The notes below the pieces were generated by a model that saw only the letters and a program-made list of their open reading frames with translations, had not been told where the DNA came from and made no database searches. 64,000 nucleotides of DNA from contig OY282383.1 of assembly GCA_958295855.1 (NCBI GenBank), positions 750,481 through 814,480 on the forward strand. The letters are read 5' to 3'. Shown here one piece after another: positions 43,808 to 52,598 of the stretch (positions are counted from its first letter, which is position 1; the number at the start of each line of letters is the position of its first letter). The position numbers and the translations under genes are program-made. This DNA is from an uncultured Poribacteria bacterium (GTDB lineage: Bacteria > Poribacteria > WGA-4E > WGA-3G).

Positions 43808-44104
43808 TTATCCTTCCTTATTAGGGGATGCCTTTATCCGTTCTCTCATATAGAGGACTGCGAATATGATTATAGGGGCTATACGTATCCCCACCCATGA
43901 TATATGTATCGGAGTGAGTGGAGGAGTTAATAGATGCAGGTATTCTGACGTATCCCAAAGCACGTCCATAAGCACATGTATTGTAAAACCTAACGTCATC
44001 CCTCCAAGCCAGAATGTCTTTCGAACCCTGAGCATCTCTACGATTTCGTTGTAGAGCCATCCTAACAAGGAATTCCTGTTCATCTTATTGAGGTTCTTGT
44101 ACAT
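43808..44104 (-). CDS. Small membrane protein, two helices
   Basis: 98 residues with GAAGG upstream of the ATG. Two hydrophobic segments (FWLGGMTLGFTIHVLMDVLW and WVGIRIAPIIIFAVLYM) separated by a short loop; basic N- and C-termini suggest both ends face the cytoplasm. Unknown family. Confidence 0.55.
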   Translation of the reverse strand: MYKNLNKMNRNSLLGWLYNEIVEMLRVRKTFWLGGMTLGFTIHVLMDVLWDTSEYLHLLTPPLTPIHISWVGIRIAPIIIFAVLYMRERIKASPNKEG

Positions 44105-44335
44105 TTTGTCAACCTTCTTTCTGATTTTCCAAAAATTCCAAGAAATTTTTGGCGTTCACGTTTATCACGGTTAATTTTCAAGTTTTTTAAGGTTCTAGTG
44201 CAGATTATACGTTATCTATACAAAATTGTCAAGCAATTTTCGCGTTTTTTTTGCAGGATTTTGCGTTATCCCTCGTTGCTTGACAGGGATTGTGCGTACA
44301 ATTCCAAACGCCTGCACTATCGCACCTATCAGCGT

Positions 44336-44593
44336 TCAATTTCCGTTTGACTCCAAAGCCTGTCGGAAGTCCTCTGGGCTATCTGCCAGGATTGCGGCAC
44401 GATGCAACTGCTTGAGGCGTTGCAAGTCGTCGATAGCCTCCAGTGCGGGTTTGAAGGTGCGCGCTGCATCGGGCTGTAACCGGAGTGCTAGTGCCTCAAG
44501 GATGTCTTCAAGCGCGCGTTCTCTTACGCCTTGTTGGTGTGCTTCCGCAGTGGCTTTTTCTGTCCAGTATTCGATGATATTAGGTTGGTGCAT
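44336..44593 (-). CDS. Orphan RpnS-like C-terminal domain
   Basis: An 85-residue protein (MHQPNIIEYWTEKATAEAHQ ...) homologous to the small proteins at 1.3-2.9 kb, matching in DAARTFKPALEAIDDLQRL and SPEDFRQALESNGN, but with no GIQQ repeats. GGAGGAAACC precedes the ATG exactly as in the internal start of the Rpn gene. About 22 codons of the parent frame survive upstream (LAVLGNLVYEAETISRIILE) but the nuclease domain is gone. Either a free antitoxin kept by selection or the tail of a deleted Rpn gene. Confidence 0.6.
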   Translation of the reverse strand: MHQPNIIEYWTEKATAEAHQQGVRERALEDILEALALRLQPDAARTFKPALEAIDDLQRLKQLHRAAILADSPEDFRQALESNGN

Positions 44594-44596
44594 GGT

Positions 44597-44603
44597 TTCC
44601 TCC
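44597..44603 (-). promoter_or_regulatory. Conserved Shine-Dalgarno of the orphan RpnS
   Basis: Minus-strand GGAGG (44603-44599) five bases before ATG 44593, in the same GGAGGAAACCATG context as at 1331-1343 although the proteins have diverged strongly. Confidence 0.6.
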
Positions 44604-44717
44604 AAAATGATACGTGAAATTGTTTCCGCCTCGTAAACTAAATTGCCCAAAACCGCCAAGGTCCCGATGCAACGCCGGTCAAATTTTTTAGGGCCATTCA
44701 GTTCAGCCTGGGGAAAC

Positions 44718-45818
44718 TCACCGCGTCAAGTCGTTCTCCTCTCCTGCCTGTGTGCGATACTGAATCGTCAGCACCGGGCGCAGGTTTTTATCAGCATGCT
44801 CTTTTGAGGCAAAAGCAAGCGCGCCCTCTCCCTCGCGCAAAGCAAAAAGATAACCGTAGTTGTAATCGGGGTTCGCTACCCAAAAGCGGACTGCATCTGT
44901 GAGCAGTTCACCTTTGAATGTATAATGCTTCCCTGCGCCTTGAATTTCACACGTCCCATCAATGCGATGTGCGACATCCTCAGAACCGTTGTAATCGCTC
45001 TCGCTATCGCCATCTATCCCCGCTAACATGGCTTGTGCGGGCGGTTTATTCCATGGGAGGTTGCGATGCAACGCGCTGTTATAGGTGAGCTCGTTCTCTT
45101 CAGCGCGTGCCGATGTCCCTCGTCCCTCTCGCCACGGGAGGAGGACACGCCGGAGGATAACGGTGTGGGCAGAATCAGAATCACACTGCTCGACGTACAG
45201 GCTTACCGTGGCTGCTAACACCAGGGTAGGCTCTCGAATCCCCATATCCTCAAACGCATCAAACAGGTCAAACGCGACGAAGAAGACACTTCCTGCCGGG
45301 TTACATAAGAGGGTTGGTTCCGCACCGGCGTTGTTGTTTCGCGTTTTCCGGTCCTTTTTCACGAGTAAACTGGTATCCTGTAATCCCCCGGAAAAAGTGA
45401 CAGCGTCCCCCGCGCCAAAGGTTATCTCATTTACCTCTGGGAGCGTCACAATGATTCCTGTTTGGAGAGTTGGGATGGTAAGGTGATAGGTTTTCTCTAC
45501 CTCCAACGGCGTAGTGAATAGCAGGATGCGGTTCTGCCGTTCATCAAGCAGGGTATATTCAACCTGTACATCTGGCGTGATGTGATAGTTCGTTGCAGCT
45601 TCTGCAAATTCCGGTTGCAACTGCCTGTCAAACTGTAACTGAATTGCTGTTTGAGAAAGCGGTATTACCTTCAGCAGTTTTGGCGTATCTGCCCAGATGT
45701 CTGACACCAAAAGCAAAAAAATGAGAGCAGAGACAACACAATCGCAAGCCCACGTAGCAGGCGAAGCAGCCTTAAACCCCGAACGTGCCTGCCTCAAACC
45801 ATGTTTATTACTCTTCAT
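44718..45818 (-). CDS. Exported DNRLRE-like protein
   Basis: A 366-residue protein from ATG 45818 (GGAGG upstream). An export segment (CVVSALIFLLLVSDIWADTP) is followed by an Ig-like beta domain (LKVIPLSQTAIQLQFDRQLQ) and a C-terminal DNRLRE-type sandwich (LFDAFEDMGIREPTLVLAAT, VTLYVEQ-like strand, then DAVRFWVANPDYNYGYLF). Such domains occur in surface glycan-binding or structural proteins. It stands between the orphan RpnS and hflC. Confidence 0.65.
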   Translation of the reverse strand: MKSNKHGLRQARSGFKAASPATWACDCVVSALIFLLLVSDIWADTPKLLKVIPLSQTAIQLQFDRQLQPEFAEAATNYHITPDVQVEYTLLDERQNRILLFTTPLEVEKTYHLTIPTLQTGIIVTLPEVNEITFGAGDAVTFSGGLQDTSLLVKKDRKTRNNNAGAEPTLLCNPAGSVFFVAFDLFDAFEDMGIREPTLVLAATVSLYVEQCDSDSAHTVILRRVLLPWREGRGTSARAEENELTYNSALHRNLPWNKPPAQAMLAGIDGDSESDYNGSEDVAHRIDGTCEIQGAGKHYTFKGELLTDAVRFWVANPDYNYGYLFALREGEGALAFASKEHADKNLRPVLTIQYRTQAGEENDLTR

Positions 45819-45955
45819 ATCTTCCTCCGCGTTCTTGAAATCTAACGTGTTCGCCCTGTCTACTTCCGTTGAGAGGGTAGATTCAAAAGACTCCCACAAT
45901 GCTTAGGTGGTACAATTATTGAGTCCGCCCCCTAACAGGTATAGCCCTGCCCTGC

Positions 45956-46921
45956 TCAACGTTTGAGTACTCCACTGCCTTTGAGATAACTGTAGAGTTC
46001 ACTATCCGTTGTCAAGATGAGTTTTGTATTCGGGTTGGTTGCCTGACGATAGGTTTCCAAAGTTTGGAGGAAGGCGAAAAACTCCGGATCTTGCCCATGC
46101 GCATCGGCGTAGATTTGGATGGCTTCGGCATCAGCATCCCCTTTAACCTGTTCCGCTTCCTTGTAAGCTTCTGATTGGATGCGTTCTAACTCCTTTTGCT
46201 TCTGCCCCATGATGTCAGCGGCTTCGCCTTCGCCCTCCGATTTGTATTTCTCAGAGATGCGTTGCCGTTCCGAAATCATCCGGTCAAAGACTTTTTGGCG
46301 GACTTCGTCTACATAGTTGATTCGTTTAACGCGAACATCAACAAGTTCAATGCCAAACTGCGGCACAGTTTCCTGTACTTTTTCGAGAATCATCCGTGTA
46401 ATGCGCTCTCTGCCAATCTGAATTTCTTCCAACGGCTCGCCAGCCTGTCCTACCTCCTCTTCGAGGACTTCCATATCGAGAGTTAACACACGATCTGAAT
46501 CTCGCACAACTTCAATCAACAGTTGCGCTGTTACCAAATCACGTGCTGCAGAATCAATAATGTCATCCAGACGGGATTGCGCAAATTCTTCTGTGCCGAG
46601 TGCTTGATAGAATTTGAGTGCATCTTTAATGCGCCACCGCGCGGTCGTGTCAAGCCAGATGAATTTCTTGTCCTTTGTCGGAATTTGGTTAGGCGAGCCA
46701 TCCCATTCAAGGATACGCTTCTCAAAGCGATGCACCTGCTGAATAAATGGGGTTTTTACCTTTAATCCTGCATCGACAATGGGTTTTCCAACAGGACGGC
46801 CGAATTCGGTAATCACGACTTGTTCGCCTTCATCTACCGTGTAGAACATCCCCACAGCAAATGGAACCACTAAAATAACAACAATAATCAGGGGTATCAG
46901 TATTTTGGACTTCATCAGCAT
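45956..46921 (-). CDS. hflC: HflC, SPFH membrane protein
   Basis: 321 residues: an N-terminal membrane helix (ILIPLIIVVILVVPFAVGM), then the SPFH/band-7 domain (FYTVDEGEQVVITEFGRPVG) and a long coiled coil (RQRISEKYKSEGEGEAADIM). HflC pairs with HflK to form a periplasmic cage around the FtsH protease that limits degradation of membrane proteins. It follows hflK, the usual order, with a gap of 108 bases. Confidence 0.9.
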   Translation of the reverse strand: MLMKSKILIPLIIVVILVVPFAVGMFYTVDEGEQVVITEFGRPVGKPIVDAGLKVKTPFIQQVHRFEKRILEWDGSPNQIPTKDKKFIWLDTTARWRIKDALKFYQALGTEEFAQSRLDDIIDSAARDLVTAQLLIEVVRDSDRVLTLDMEVLEEEVGQAGEPLEEIQIGRERITRMILEKVQETVPQFGIELVDVRVKRINYVDEVRQKVFDRMISERQRISEKYKSEGEGEAADIMGQKQKELERIQSEAYKEAEQVKGDADAEAIQIYADAHGQDPEFFAFLQTLETYRQATNPNTKLILTTDSELYSYLKGSGVLKR

Positions 46922-47029
46922 TTTGTTCCTTTTGCGGCTTTTGACGTACGCGTTTGCGCAGCCGGAGCCGAGTCAAAAATCTGGATATTGCAAAAAAGCA
47001 ATGCAAGTTTCCAAAACTTGCTATCAAAT

Positions 47030-47998
47030 CTATTGGTTGAGTTGCAGGATTGGAATCGGTGCATTGGTTTCAGCATCAATAACATAAATTTCCTTAACCT
47101 GTGGCAAAACTTCCCGCATCGCTTCCAGATAAAGGCGGCGGCGGGTAACCTCTTTCGCTTTTTGATACTCCAAGCGAATAGCCTTGAATCGATCTGCATC
47201 GCCTTGTGCTTGGTTAACTCGCTTCAAGGCATAACCTTGTGCTTCCGAAATCTTTTGTAGCGCCAATCCTTTGGATTTCGGAACAGATTGGTTGTAATCT
47301 CGCCATGCTTCGTTAATTAATCGCTCTTTTTCCTGCTTTGCCTCGTTAACGGCGTTAAAGGCAGACTTTACCTCATCCGGCGGATTCACATCCTGCAAGG
47401 TTACGCTCGCCACATCCAATCCCGTTTGGTACAGATCGAGAAGTCGCTGTAGATGTTCTTCAACTTCCGCAGCGATTTCAATACGCCCTACGGTTAACAC
47501 TTCGGTAACAAGCCTGTCCCCAATCACCCGGCTCATCACCGATTCTGAGAGGTCGCGCAAAGCCCGTTGCGGGTTCCTTACAAAAAACAGGAAACTTTTC
47601 GCATCCTTGATCTTGTACTGAACCACCCATTCGACATCAGCTATGTTCAGATCCCCGGTTAGCAGCAGAGATTCCGCAGAGTAATCTCGGGTGTCATATT
47701 GGGTACGAACCCCGGCTTTAAGCGTCCGAAAACCAAATTCTTCTTTGAAAACCTTTCGGACCGGAACGCTAATAGCCTTCTCAATACCGAACGGTAACTT
47801 GAAGTGGAGCCCTGGCTCGGCTTGTCGGACAGATTTGCCAAACATTAGAACGACTGCAATCTCGTCTGCTTCAACAGTATAAAAACTGGTTGCTAAGCTC
47901 ACTAGGAGTATCACACCAAGAATCAAAAATAAAATCCATTTGGCATTCATTTGCCCCATGTGCGGGCGCTTTTCGTTCCATTCACGTAGTTGTTGCAC
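47030..47998 (-). CDS. hflK: HflK, SPFH membrane protein
   Basis: 322 residues starting at GTG 47998 (GAGGT upstream). Membrane helix WILFLILGVILLVSLATSFY, SPFH domain (VEADEIAVVLMFGKSVRQAE, PGLHFKLPFGIEKA) and coiled coil. Shorter at the N-terminus than proteobacterial HflK, lacking the Gly-rich leader. Forms the HflKC complex with the next gene product. FtsH itself is not in the window. Confidence 0.9.
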   Translation of the reverse strand: MQQLREWNEKRPHMGQMNAKWILFLILGVILLVSLATSFYTVEADEIAVVLMFGKSVRQAEPGLHFKLPFGIEKAISVPVRKVFKEEFGFRTLKAGVRTQYDTRDYSAESLLLTGDLNIADVEWVVQYKIKDAKSFLFFVRNPQRALRDLSESVMSRVIGDRLVTEVLTVGRIEIAAEVEEHLQRLLDLYQTGLDVASVTLQDVNPPDEVKSAFNAVNEAKQEKERLINEAWRDYNQSVPKSKGLALQKISEAQGYALKRVNQAQGDADRFKAIRLEYQKAKEVTRRRLYLEAMREVLPQVKEIYVIDAETNAPIPILQLNQ

Positions 47999-48038
47999 GA
48001 TAGTACCTCTTTTTTATATAGAAAACCCCAAAGTAGAA

Positions 48039-49238
48039 TTAATATGACTGCACATCCATCGTGATAAACACAGCATTAAGCACGTCGCGTTCCTGCTGCC
48101 CGGAAGGGCGGTTGATAACCGCATCGTTAACGACAAAGGTGCTGGAGGAACCGCCATCAAGATTAATCGCTTCGGTTGCGCCGAGTTCAATCAGAATGCT
48201 GGCGAGCTCGTAGAGGGTTAGCCCTGTGCTATACTTGGGTTGCCGTCCATCCGCGACAACTAAAAACAGGGTGTCGGCATTGTAACCCAAGGCTGTTCGC
48301 GGTTCATGGCTCAGATTTAGCACCGACGCGCGTTTGCCGGGGGTATGCCGCTTTTCAGTTTTGTGCATCTCCACAAGTGTCTGATTTATCTTTCCATCCT
48401 TGAGGAGCCGGATGCGCCCACCAATAGCATGGCGTGCCTGATTCCACTCGGGGGGAGATAGGGCGAGCGTCAGCGTTCCAGTTGCCTCGGCTCTGAATTG
48501 AGAAACAGCTGGATGTTTTACCCGTGAACTCATCCAGAGAATTGCGCCATCTTTGGGAATAAGACTATTTCCACCACTCGCCACGCCGCTGACGCGGTAG
48601 GGCTGAGCATAGTTCGCAGTCAACGGCAGTGGGAGGCCGCCTATAATCACTTCTTTGCCACGGCGGCGGTTGGTGCGTGTTGATTCTCCCATCCGCGGCG
48701 TGTAAAGCGTTATTTGACATCCATCAAGCCGTCGCTGGTTGATGCATCCGAGCGGCAGTGTGTGCGCGCCTATTGCCACAGTCGCTTTCATTTCAACGGG
48801 CCCGCTCAGAAACGCGCCATCTTCGGTTACGCCAAAGCACGCCTCGGAATCCGTGGGTTGGGTTATCAACTCACCATCTTGGATATGCAGGTTTTCCAAA
48901 ACGCCGCCATAGCCTCGCATGTCGCCAAGAACACCGAAACCCCCGTTCACCGCGACAACAACGCGCCGGTCGCCTCGTTGTGTTCGGCGATGTGCCATCG
49001 CGCGCACCGTCTCTTTCCCTAACACTTGTGCATTCGCCAGAGCCACTTCAAAATGCAGCGTGGGTTCACTGCGGGACATTTCGGCAACGTATAGCACACA
49101 CGTTTCAACATCCCACTCGTAACGATAGAGGCCGAGCCCAGGCAACATTTCCGGAAACAACACAGTTTTCTTTCCATCGGCTTGTGCCATAGCACTTAGC
49201 GTGAAAAGCAAACATAAGATAATACAGAATCTCTGCAT
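48039..49238 (-). CDS. Secreted phosphodiester glycosidase (NAGPA-like)
   Basis: 399 residues from ATG 49238 (MQRFCIILCLLFTLSAMAQA, a signal peptide); a longer start at 49283 is possible. The C-terminal two thirds show the NAGPA/DUF2233 pattern: VVAVNGGFG, TLFLVVADGRQPKYSTGLTL and EAINLDGGSSSTFVV. The family cleaves the sugar-phosphate diester that covers mannose-6-phosphate in animals and similar linkages in bacterial envelopes. Probably periplasmic. Confidence 0.85.
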   Translation of the reverse strand: MQRFCIILCLLFTLSAMAQADGKKTVLFPEMLPGLGLYRYEWDVETCVLYVAEMSRSEPTLHFEVALANAQVLGKETVRAMAHRRTQRGDRRVVVAVNGGFGVLGDMRGYGGVLENLHIQDGELITQPTDSEACFGVTEDGAFLSGPVEMKATVAIGAHTLPLGCINQRRLDGCQITLYTPRMGESTRTNRRRGKEVIIGGLPLPLTANYAQPYRVSGVASGGNSLIPKDGAILWMSSRVKHPAVSQFRAEATGTLTLALSPPEWNQARHAIGGRIRLLKDGKINQTLVEMHKTEKRHTPGKRASVLNLSHEPRTALGYNADTLFLVVADGRQPKYSTGLTLYELASILIELGATEAINLDGGSSSTFVVNDAVINRPSGQQERDVLNAVFITMDVQSY

Positions 49239-49364
49239 AATAGATACATGGATACCCAAATTTGTTCGAGACAAAACTAGCATCTAGCAGGCAACAACGG
49301 CAGCCTGCGGATTACACCACGGAATTATTTCGCAAAAACTGTCCCAATTCGAACGCCTGGCGAA

Positions 49365-49724
49365 TTAACGAAAAGTTCGACAAATCTCAACGGCGAAGTA
49401 GGCCATTGATTGTTCGATCGGTGGATGCAGCTTCTTGACGGTGAGCTGGACTTCATTTACCGCGAACTCCTCTAAAATAGTTGTCGCTATCTTCTCAGCC
49501 AATGCTTCAATCAGTTGGAACGATTGCTTTGTACCAATATCAACGATGCGCTCGACAACGCCGGCATAATCAATTGTGTCCTCCAGCGCGTCGGTCTGGC
49601 CTGCACTGACAAGGGCGCAACCTAACGTTGCATCAATTTCATAATTGCCACCAACCTGTCGCTCCGCTTCGGGGACTCCGTGGTGGCCGTGAAATCGAAT
49701 CCCTTTGAGGATAATCTTATCCAT
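49365..49724 (-). CDS. folB: Dihydroneopterin aldolase
   Basis: 119 residues. FHGHHGVPEAERQVGGNYEI and the lysine in LTVKKLHPPIEQSMAYFAVE match FolB, which cleaves dihydroneopterin to 6-hydroxymethyldihydropterin in folate synthesis. No other folate gene is next to it. It starts two bases after the lipoprotein gene's stop on the same strand. Confidence 0.9.
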   Translation of the reverse strand: MDKIILKGIRFHGHHGVPEAERQVGGNYEIDATLGCALVSAGQTDALEDTIDYAGVVERIVDIGTKQSFQLIEALAEKIATTILEEFAVNEVQLTVKKLHPPIEQSMAYFAVEICRTFR

Positions 49725-49726
49725 GA

Positions 49727-50344
49727 CTATTCTTCGGCAATTTCACCGAAGGTGTAGGCGGGTTTAATCAGGTCCTTCACCTGTTTTCCAAACCTTCCAT
49801 CAGTGTAATCAATCGCGCGAATTTTCCAGTCACTGCCATCCTTTTTGAGTGCAGAAATCAGATTGCCCTTCTGATTATCCCAATCGTATTCACTTCGCAA
49901 AACGGCCTCTTTGCCTCTGCTATCAATAGCGATGTAGGTGATATCAACCGTCACCTTTCCGGCGTGCAATCGGAAAATTCCCTCCCACGCCTTCGTTACT
50001 GCCTTCCACCCTTCGTTTTTTTCAAATGTGCCAGCCCAAAACGTCCACGCGGTAAAAACGTCCTTATCCTCACTTTTGAGCCAAACGTCCTCCAGCACAT
50101 CAATATCCTTGTCGCCGTGGGCGACAGCGTACGTCGCGTAAAGGTCGCGAATTGTTTGCTCCTCAGCGGCAAAGTCAATGTCCCTTCCAACAACTACATC
50201 TGGCTCTGTTGGTTGGGAGGGAGTCGTCGTAGGTTGGGCTTGCTTATCTGGTGCTTCTGTTTCATCATCACTGTCGCTGCCGCAGGCCATCAGGCCCGTT
50301 GCGAGCAAGATAAAGATGAAATAACAAATCGCTTTCGGCTTCAT
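49727..50344 (-). CDS. Lipoprotein with NTF2/SnoaL-like domain
   Basis: 205 residues from ATG 50344 with GAGGAGAGAAGG upstream. Lipobox LLATGLMAC places the lipidated cysteine near residue 21; a Thr/Pro-rich linker (residues 30-50) leads to an NTF2-like cone (AEEQTIRDLYATYAVAHGDK, DWKIRAIDYTDG). No catalytic residues can be assigned. Probably anchored in the inner or outer membrane facing the periplasm. Followed by folB. Confidence 0.7.
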   Translation of the reverse strand: MKPKAICYFIFILLATGLMACGSDSDDETEAPDKQAQPTTTPSQPTEPDVVVGRDIDFAAEEQTIRDLYATYAVAHGDKDIDVLEDVWLKSEDKDVFTAWTFWAGTFEKNEGWKAVTKAWEGIFRLHAGKVTVDITYIAIDSRGKEAVLRSEYDWDNQKGNLISALKKDGSDWKIRAIDYTDGRFGKQVKDLIKPAYTFGEIAEE

Positions 50345-50451
50345 GCTGCCTTCTCTCCTCTTGTTGCAGGTAATAGGTGAATCGTGTTCACACAATTTAT
50401 TCTATTTTATCTTATTACACAGTAAAAATCAACCTAAAATTTGATTTTGCT

Positions 50452-50501
50452 AGCATTATTTCGTTTTTCGTTCGGGAAACCGAAAACGAAATAGCCCTAC
50501 A
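50452..50501. repeat. Imperfect inverted repeat between lipoprotein gene and moaD
   Basis: TATTTCGTTTTTCG and CCGAAAACGAAATA arms, in a region upstream of two divergent genes. The right arm recurs near 41246. It could be an operator-like or transcript-end structure; function unknown. Confidence 0.35.
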
Positions 50502-50577
50502 CATTTTCTAATTTCGTTGCTTTTGAACAGGTTTTAGGGTATACTCTTCTAAATCCAATTGCAAAGGAACAGTTTTT

Positions 50578-50832
50578 ATGAACGTCACAGTCAAATACTT
50601 TGCCGTATGCCATGAAATATTAGACAGATCCGAAGAAGAGATGCAACTTCCAGAGGGTTCCACCGTAAAAACCATTTTAGAACGGCTTGAGGAAGAATGG
50701 CCGGAAATTGCTGAGTTTTACGAAGTGATGCAGATGTCGGTTAATTGGGAATACGCCACTGAACACACCGCACTCGCAGAAGGCGATGAAGTCGCCCTGA
50801 TTCCCCCAGTGACGGGAGGGCGAGATGTTTAA
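50578..50832 (+). CDS. moaD: Molybdopterin synthase sulphur carrier subunit, extended C-terminus
   Basis: 84 residues with the MoaD ubiquitin-like fold (NVTVKYFAVCHEILDRSEEE; EGDEVALIPPVTGG). MoaD is normally cut off after Gly-Gly, whose terminal carboxyl carries the sulphur; here three residues, RDV, follow. The frame overlaps moaE by eight bases. Either the tail is removed by a protease or an unusual activation is used. GGAACAG... spacing before ATG is acceptable. Confidence 0.85.
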   Translation: MNVTVKYFAVCHEILDRSEEEMQLPEGSTVKTILERLEEEWPEIAEFYEVMQMSVNWEYATEHTALAEGDEVALIPPVTGGRDV

Positions 50833-51268
50833 GATAACCACCGAAGTCATTACAGGCGCGGAAGTTCGTGAAGCCGTGGCAGCACCGGATGCTGGCGCGG
50901 TGGTGCTGTTTCTTGGCACCGTTCGGAACAACACCGACGGCAGACCGGTAACCTGCCTTGAATATGAGGCGTACCCGCCGATGGCAGAAAAGAAAATGGC
51001 GGAGATCGCCGAAGAAATCGCGCAGAAGTGGGGTATCCACCGCATCGCTATGATTCACCGCACCGGGAAGTTGGACATCGGCCAAGTGAGCGTGGCGGTA
51101 GCAGTCGCCTCACCGCATCGCAAAGATGGGTTTGCCGCATGCGAATACGCGATGAATCGCCTCAAGCAGATTGTGCCCATCTGGAAACGCGAAGTCTGGG
51201 CAGACGGAGAAGCCGAGTGGGTGAAACCCGATGCTGTCTTCTTTGACACGCCTACGCAACGTACTTAG
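50825..51268 (+). CDS. moaE: Molybdopterin synthase catalytic subunit
   Basis: 147 residues. VLFLGTVRNNTDGRPVTCLE, IHRTGKLDIGQVSVAVAVAS, HRKDGFAACEYAMNRLK and PIWKREVWADGEAEWV match MoaE, including the active-site lysines. It converts cyclic pyranopterin monophosphate to molybdopterin with sulphur from MoaD. The ATG lies in the end of moaD. Product feeds the molybdenum hydroxylase at 36-40 kb. Confidence 0.95.
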   Translation: MFKITTEVITGAEVREAVAAPDAGAVVLFLGTVRNNTDGRPVTCLEYEAYPPMAEKKMAEIAEEIAQKWGIHRIAMIHRTGKLDIGQVSVAVAVASPHRKDGFAACEYAMNRLKQIVPIWKREVWADGEAEWVKPDAVFFDTPTQRT

Positions 51269-51321
51269 CTTAGCACTGTGCCGACAACACATTAGCAATA
51301 GGGGAAACCTACAAGCTACGC

Positions 51322-52443
51322 TCAAACGCAAAACCTATCCACAAACTGGCTAAAAATCGAGACCGCGTAATCAAACTGGTCCAACGCCATCCATTCATCG
51401 ACGGTATGTGCTTGCAGAATGCTCCCCGGGCCGATAATGACGGTTTCCATGTGCGGCGCGAACACCGTAGCATCAGTGCCATAGGCAACCGTTTGGGGCG
51501 TAGATTCACCGGTAATCTCAAGTCCCGCTCGAATAATTTCTGCATCGGGCGGGGTGCGCACCGGATCGGCATCGATTAACATATCAAGCGTCAATCCATG
51601 TCTTTCGGCAGACTCGCGTGCGCGGTTTATCCATACCTGCGCGTCATCACCTGGCATCGGACGGTAGTTTATGTTGCACACACTTAACGGCGAGGTGATG
51701 TTTGCCGCGCACTCGCCATCACTGATGGTAATATTCCAATCTGTACAAGGGGGCGAGAATTCGGCATTGAAATACTGTGCATTGGTTGTCAACTCCTGAT
51801 AAATGTCACGCATTTCTGAGAGAAACGGAATCAACTTGAGGTTGGCATTATCGCCTTCACCCGTACTGCTGTGCGCTGCGCGGCCGTGTGCAGCGACGCT
51901 AAAGCGGACAGCCCCTTTGTGGGCGTACACGGTGTGCAGTTCTGTCGGTTCACCGACAACCCCGTATTGAGGAAAGCCGTGCTGCTTGAACATCTGCGAT
52001 TTTTCGACAACAGCACTTGCACCGAAGTAGCCTACCTCTTCATCAGCCGTGATCACCACATACAGCGGGGCATCTAACTGGGACGCTGAGTACCGGGAGG
52101 CAACCTCAATCATACAGGCAACACTCCCTTTCATATCACAACTGCCGCGACCGTACATCTTTCCATCGGCAATCCGTGCCTCAAACGGATTCGCCGACCA
52201 GCCGATGGCAGGCACGGTATCTATGTGGCCGAGAAATGCCAGCCCGCGCTCGCCAGTGTCACGTCCTTTGCGCCCAATCAGATTCACCTTCAGCACACCC
52301 GCCGAGTCGGTGTATTCAACCCGTTCAACTTCGCAATCAACTGATTCCAACGTGCCGGTAAGGTAGTCCATTACCTCAACGTTGCTCAGGACACTCACTG
52401 TGTTATATCCAATGAGGGTTTTGGTCAATTCTTTTGCATCCAT
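51322..52443 (-). CDS. argE: ArgE/DapE-type M20 deacylase, probable acetylornithine deacetylase
   Basis: 373 residues from ATG 52443. Zinc-site motifs GHIDTVPA, GRGSCDMKGS, TADEEVGYFGA and GEPTELHTVYAHKG are in the expected order, and the dimerisation domain follows. Best fit is ArgE (N-acetylornithine to ornithine), but DapE and other M20 amidases look alike, and no arginine genes are beside it. Confidence 0.8.
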   Translation of the reverse strand: MDAKELTKTLIGYNTVSVLSNVEVMDYLTGTLESVDCEVERVEYTDSAGVLKVNLIGRKGRDTGERGLAFLGHIDTVPAIGWSANPFEARIADGKMYGRGSCDMKGSVACMIEVASRYSASQLDAPLYVVITADEEVGYFGASAVVEKSQMFKQHGFPQYGVVGEPTELHTVYAHKGAVRFSVAAHGRAAHSSTGEGDNANLKLIPFLSEMRDIYQELTTNAQYFNAEFSPPCTDWNITISDGECAANITSPLSVCNINYRPMPGDDAQVWINRARESAERHGLTLDMLIDADPVRTPPDAEIIRAGLEITGESTPQTVAYGTDATVFAPHMETVIIGPGSILQAHTVDEWMALDQFDYAVSIFSQFVDRFCV

Positions 52444-52517
52444 AGTTGCTAATTTTACAGAAAACCGCAAAGTTTGTCAAGTCTTTTTTTCTGCGACAAG
52501 GCATTTCCGACTTTTTC

Positions 52518-52546
52518 TTGACAACCATGTGCCTTTTCGCTATACT
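52518..52546 (+). promoter_or_regulatory. Promoter of SAM-HAT-like lipoprotein gene
   Basis: TTGACA (52518-52523), 17 bases, TATACT (52541-52546), about 50 bases before ATG 52599. Confidence 0.7.
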
Positions 52547-52598
52547 TAACCATAATTTAACAGTTGCCAAATATAGAGACTCAAACGGAGAAACCATA

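Noticed and set aside
44226..44636. Plus-strand frame over the orphan RpnS
   Set aside because: Antisense shadow of the Rpn-like sequence, without ribosome site.
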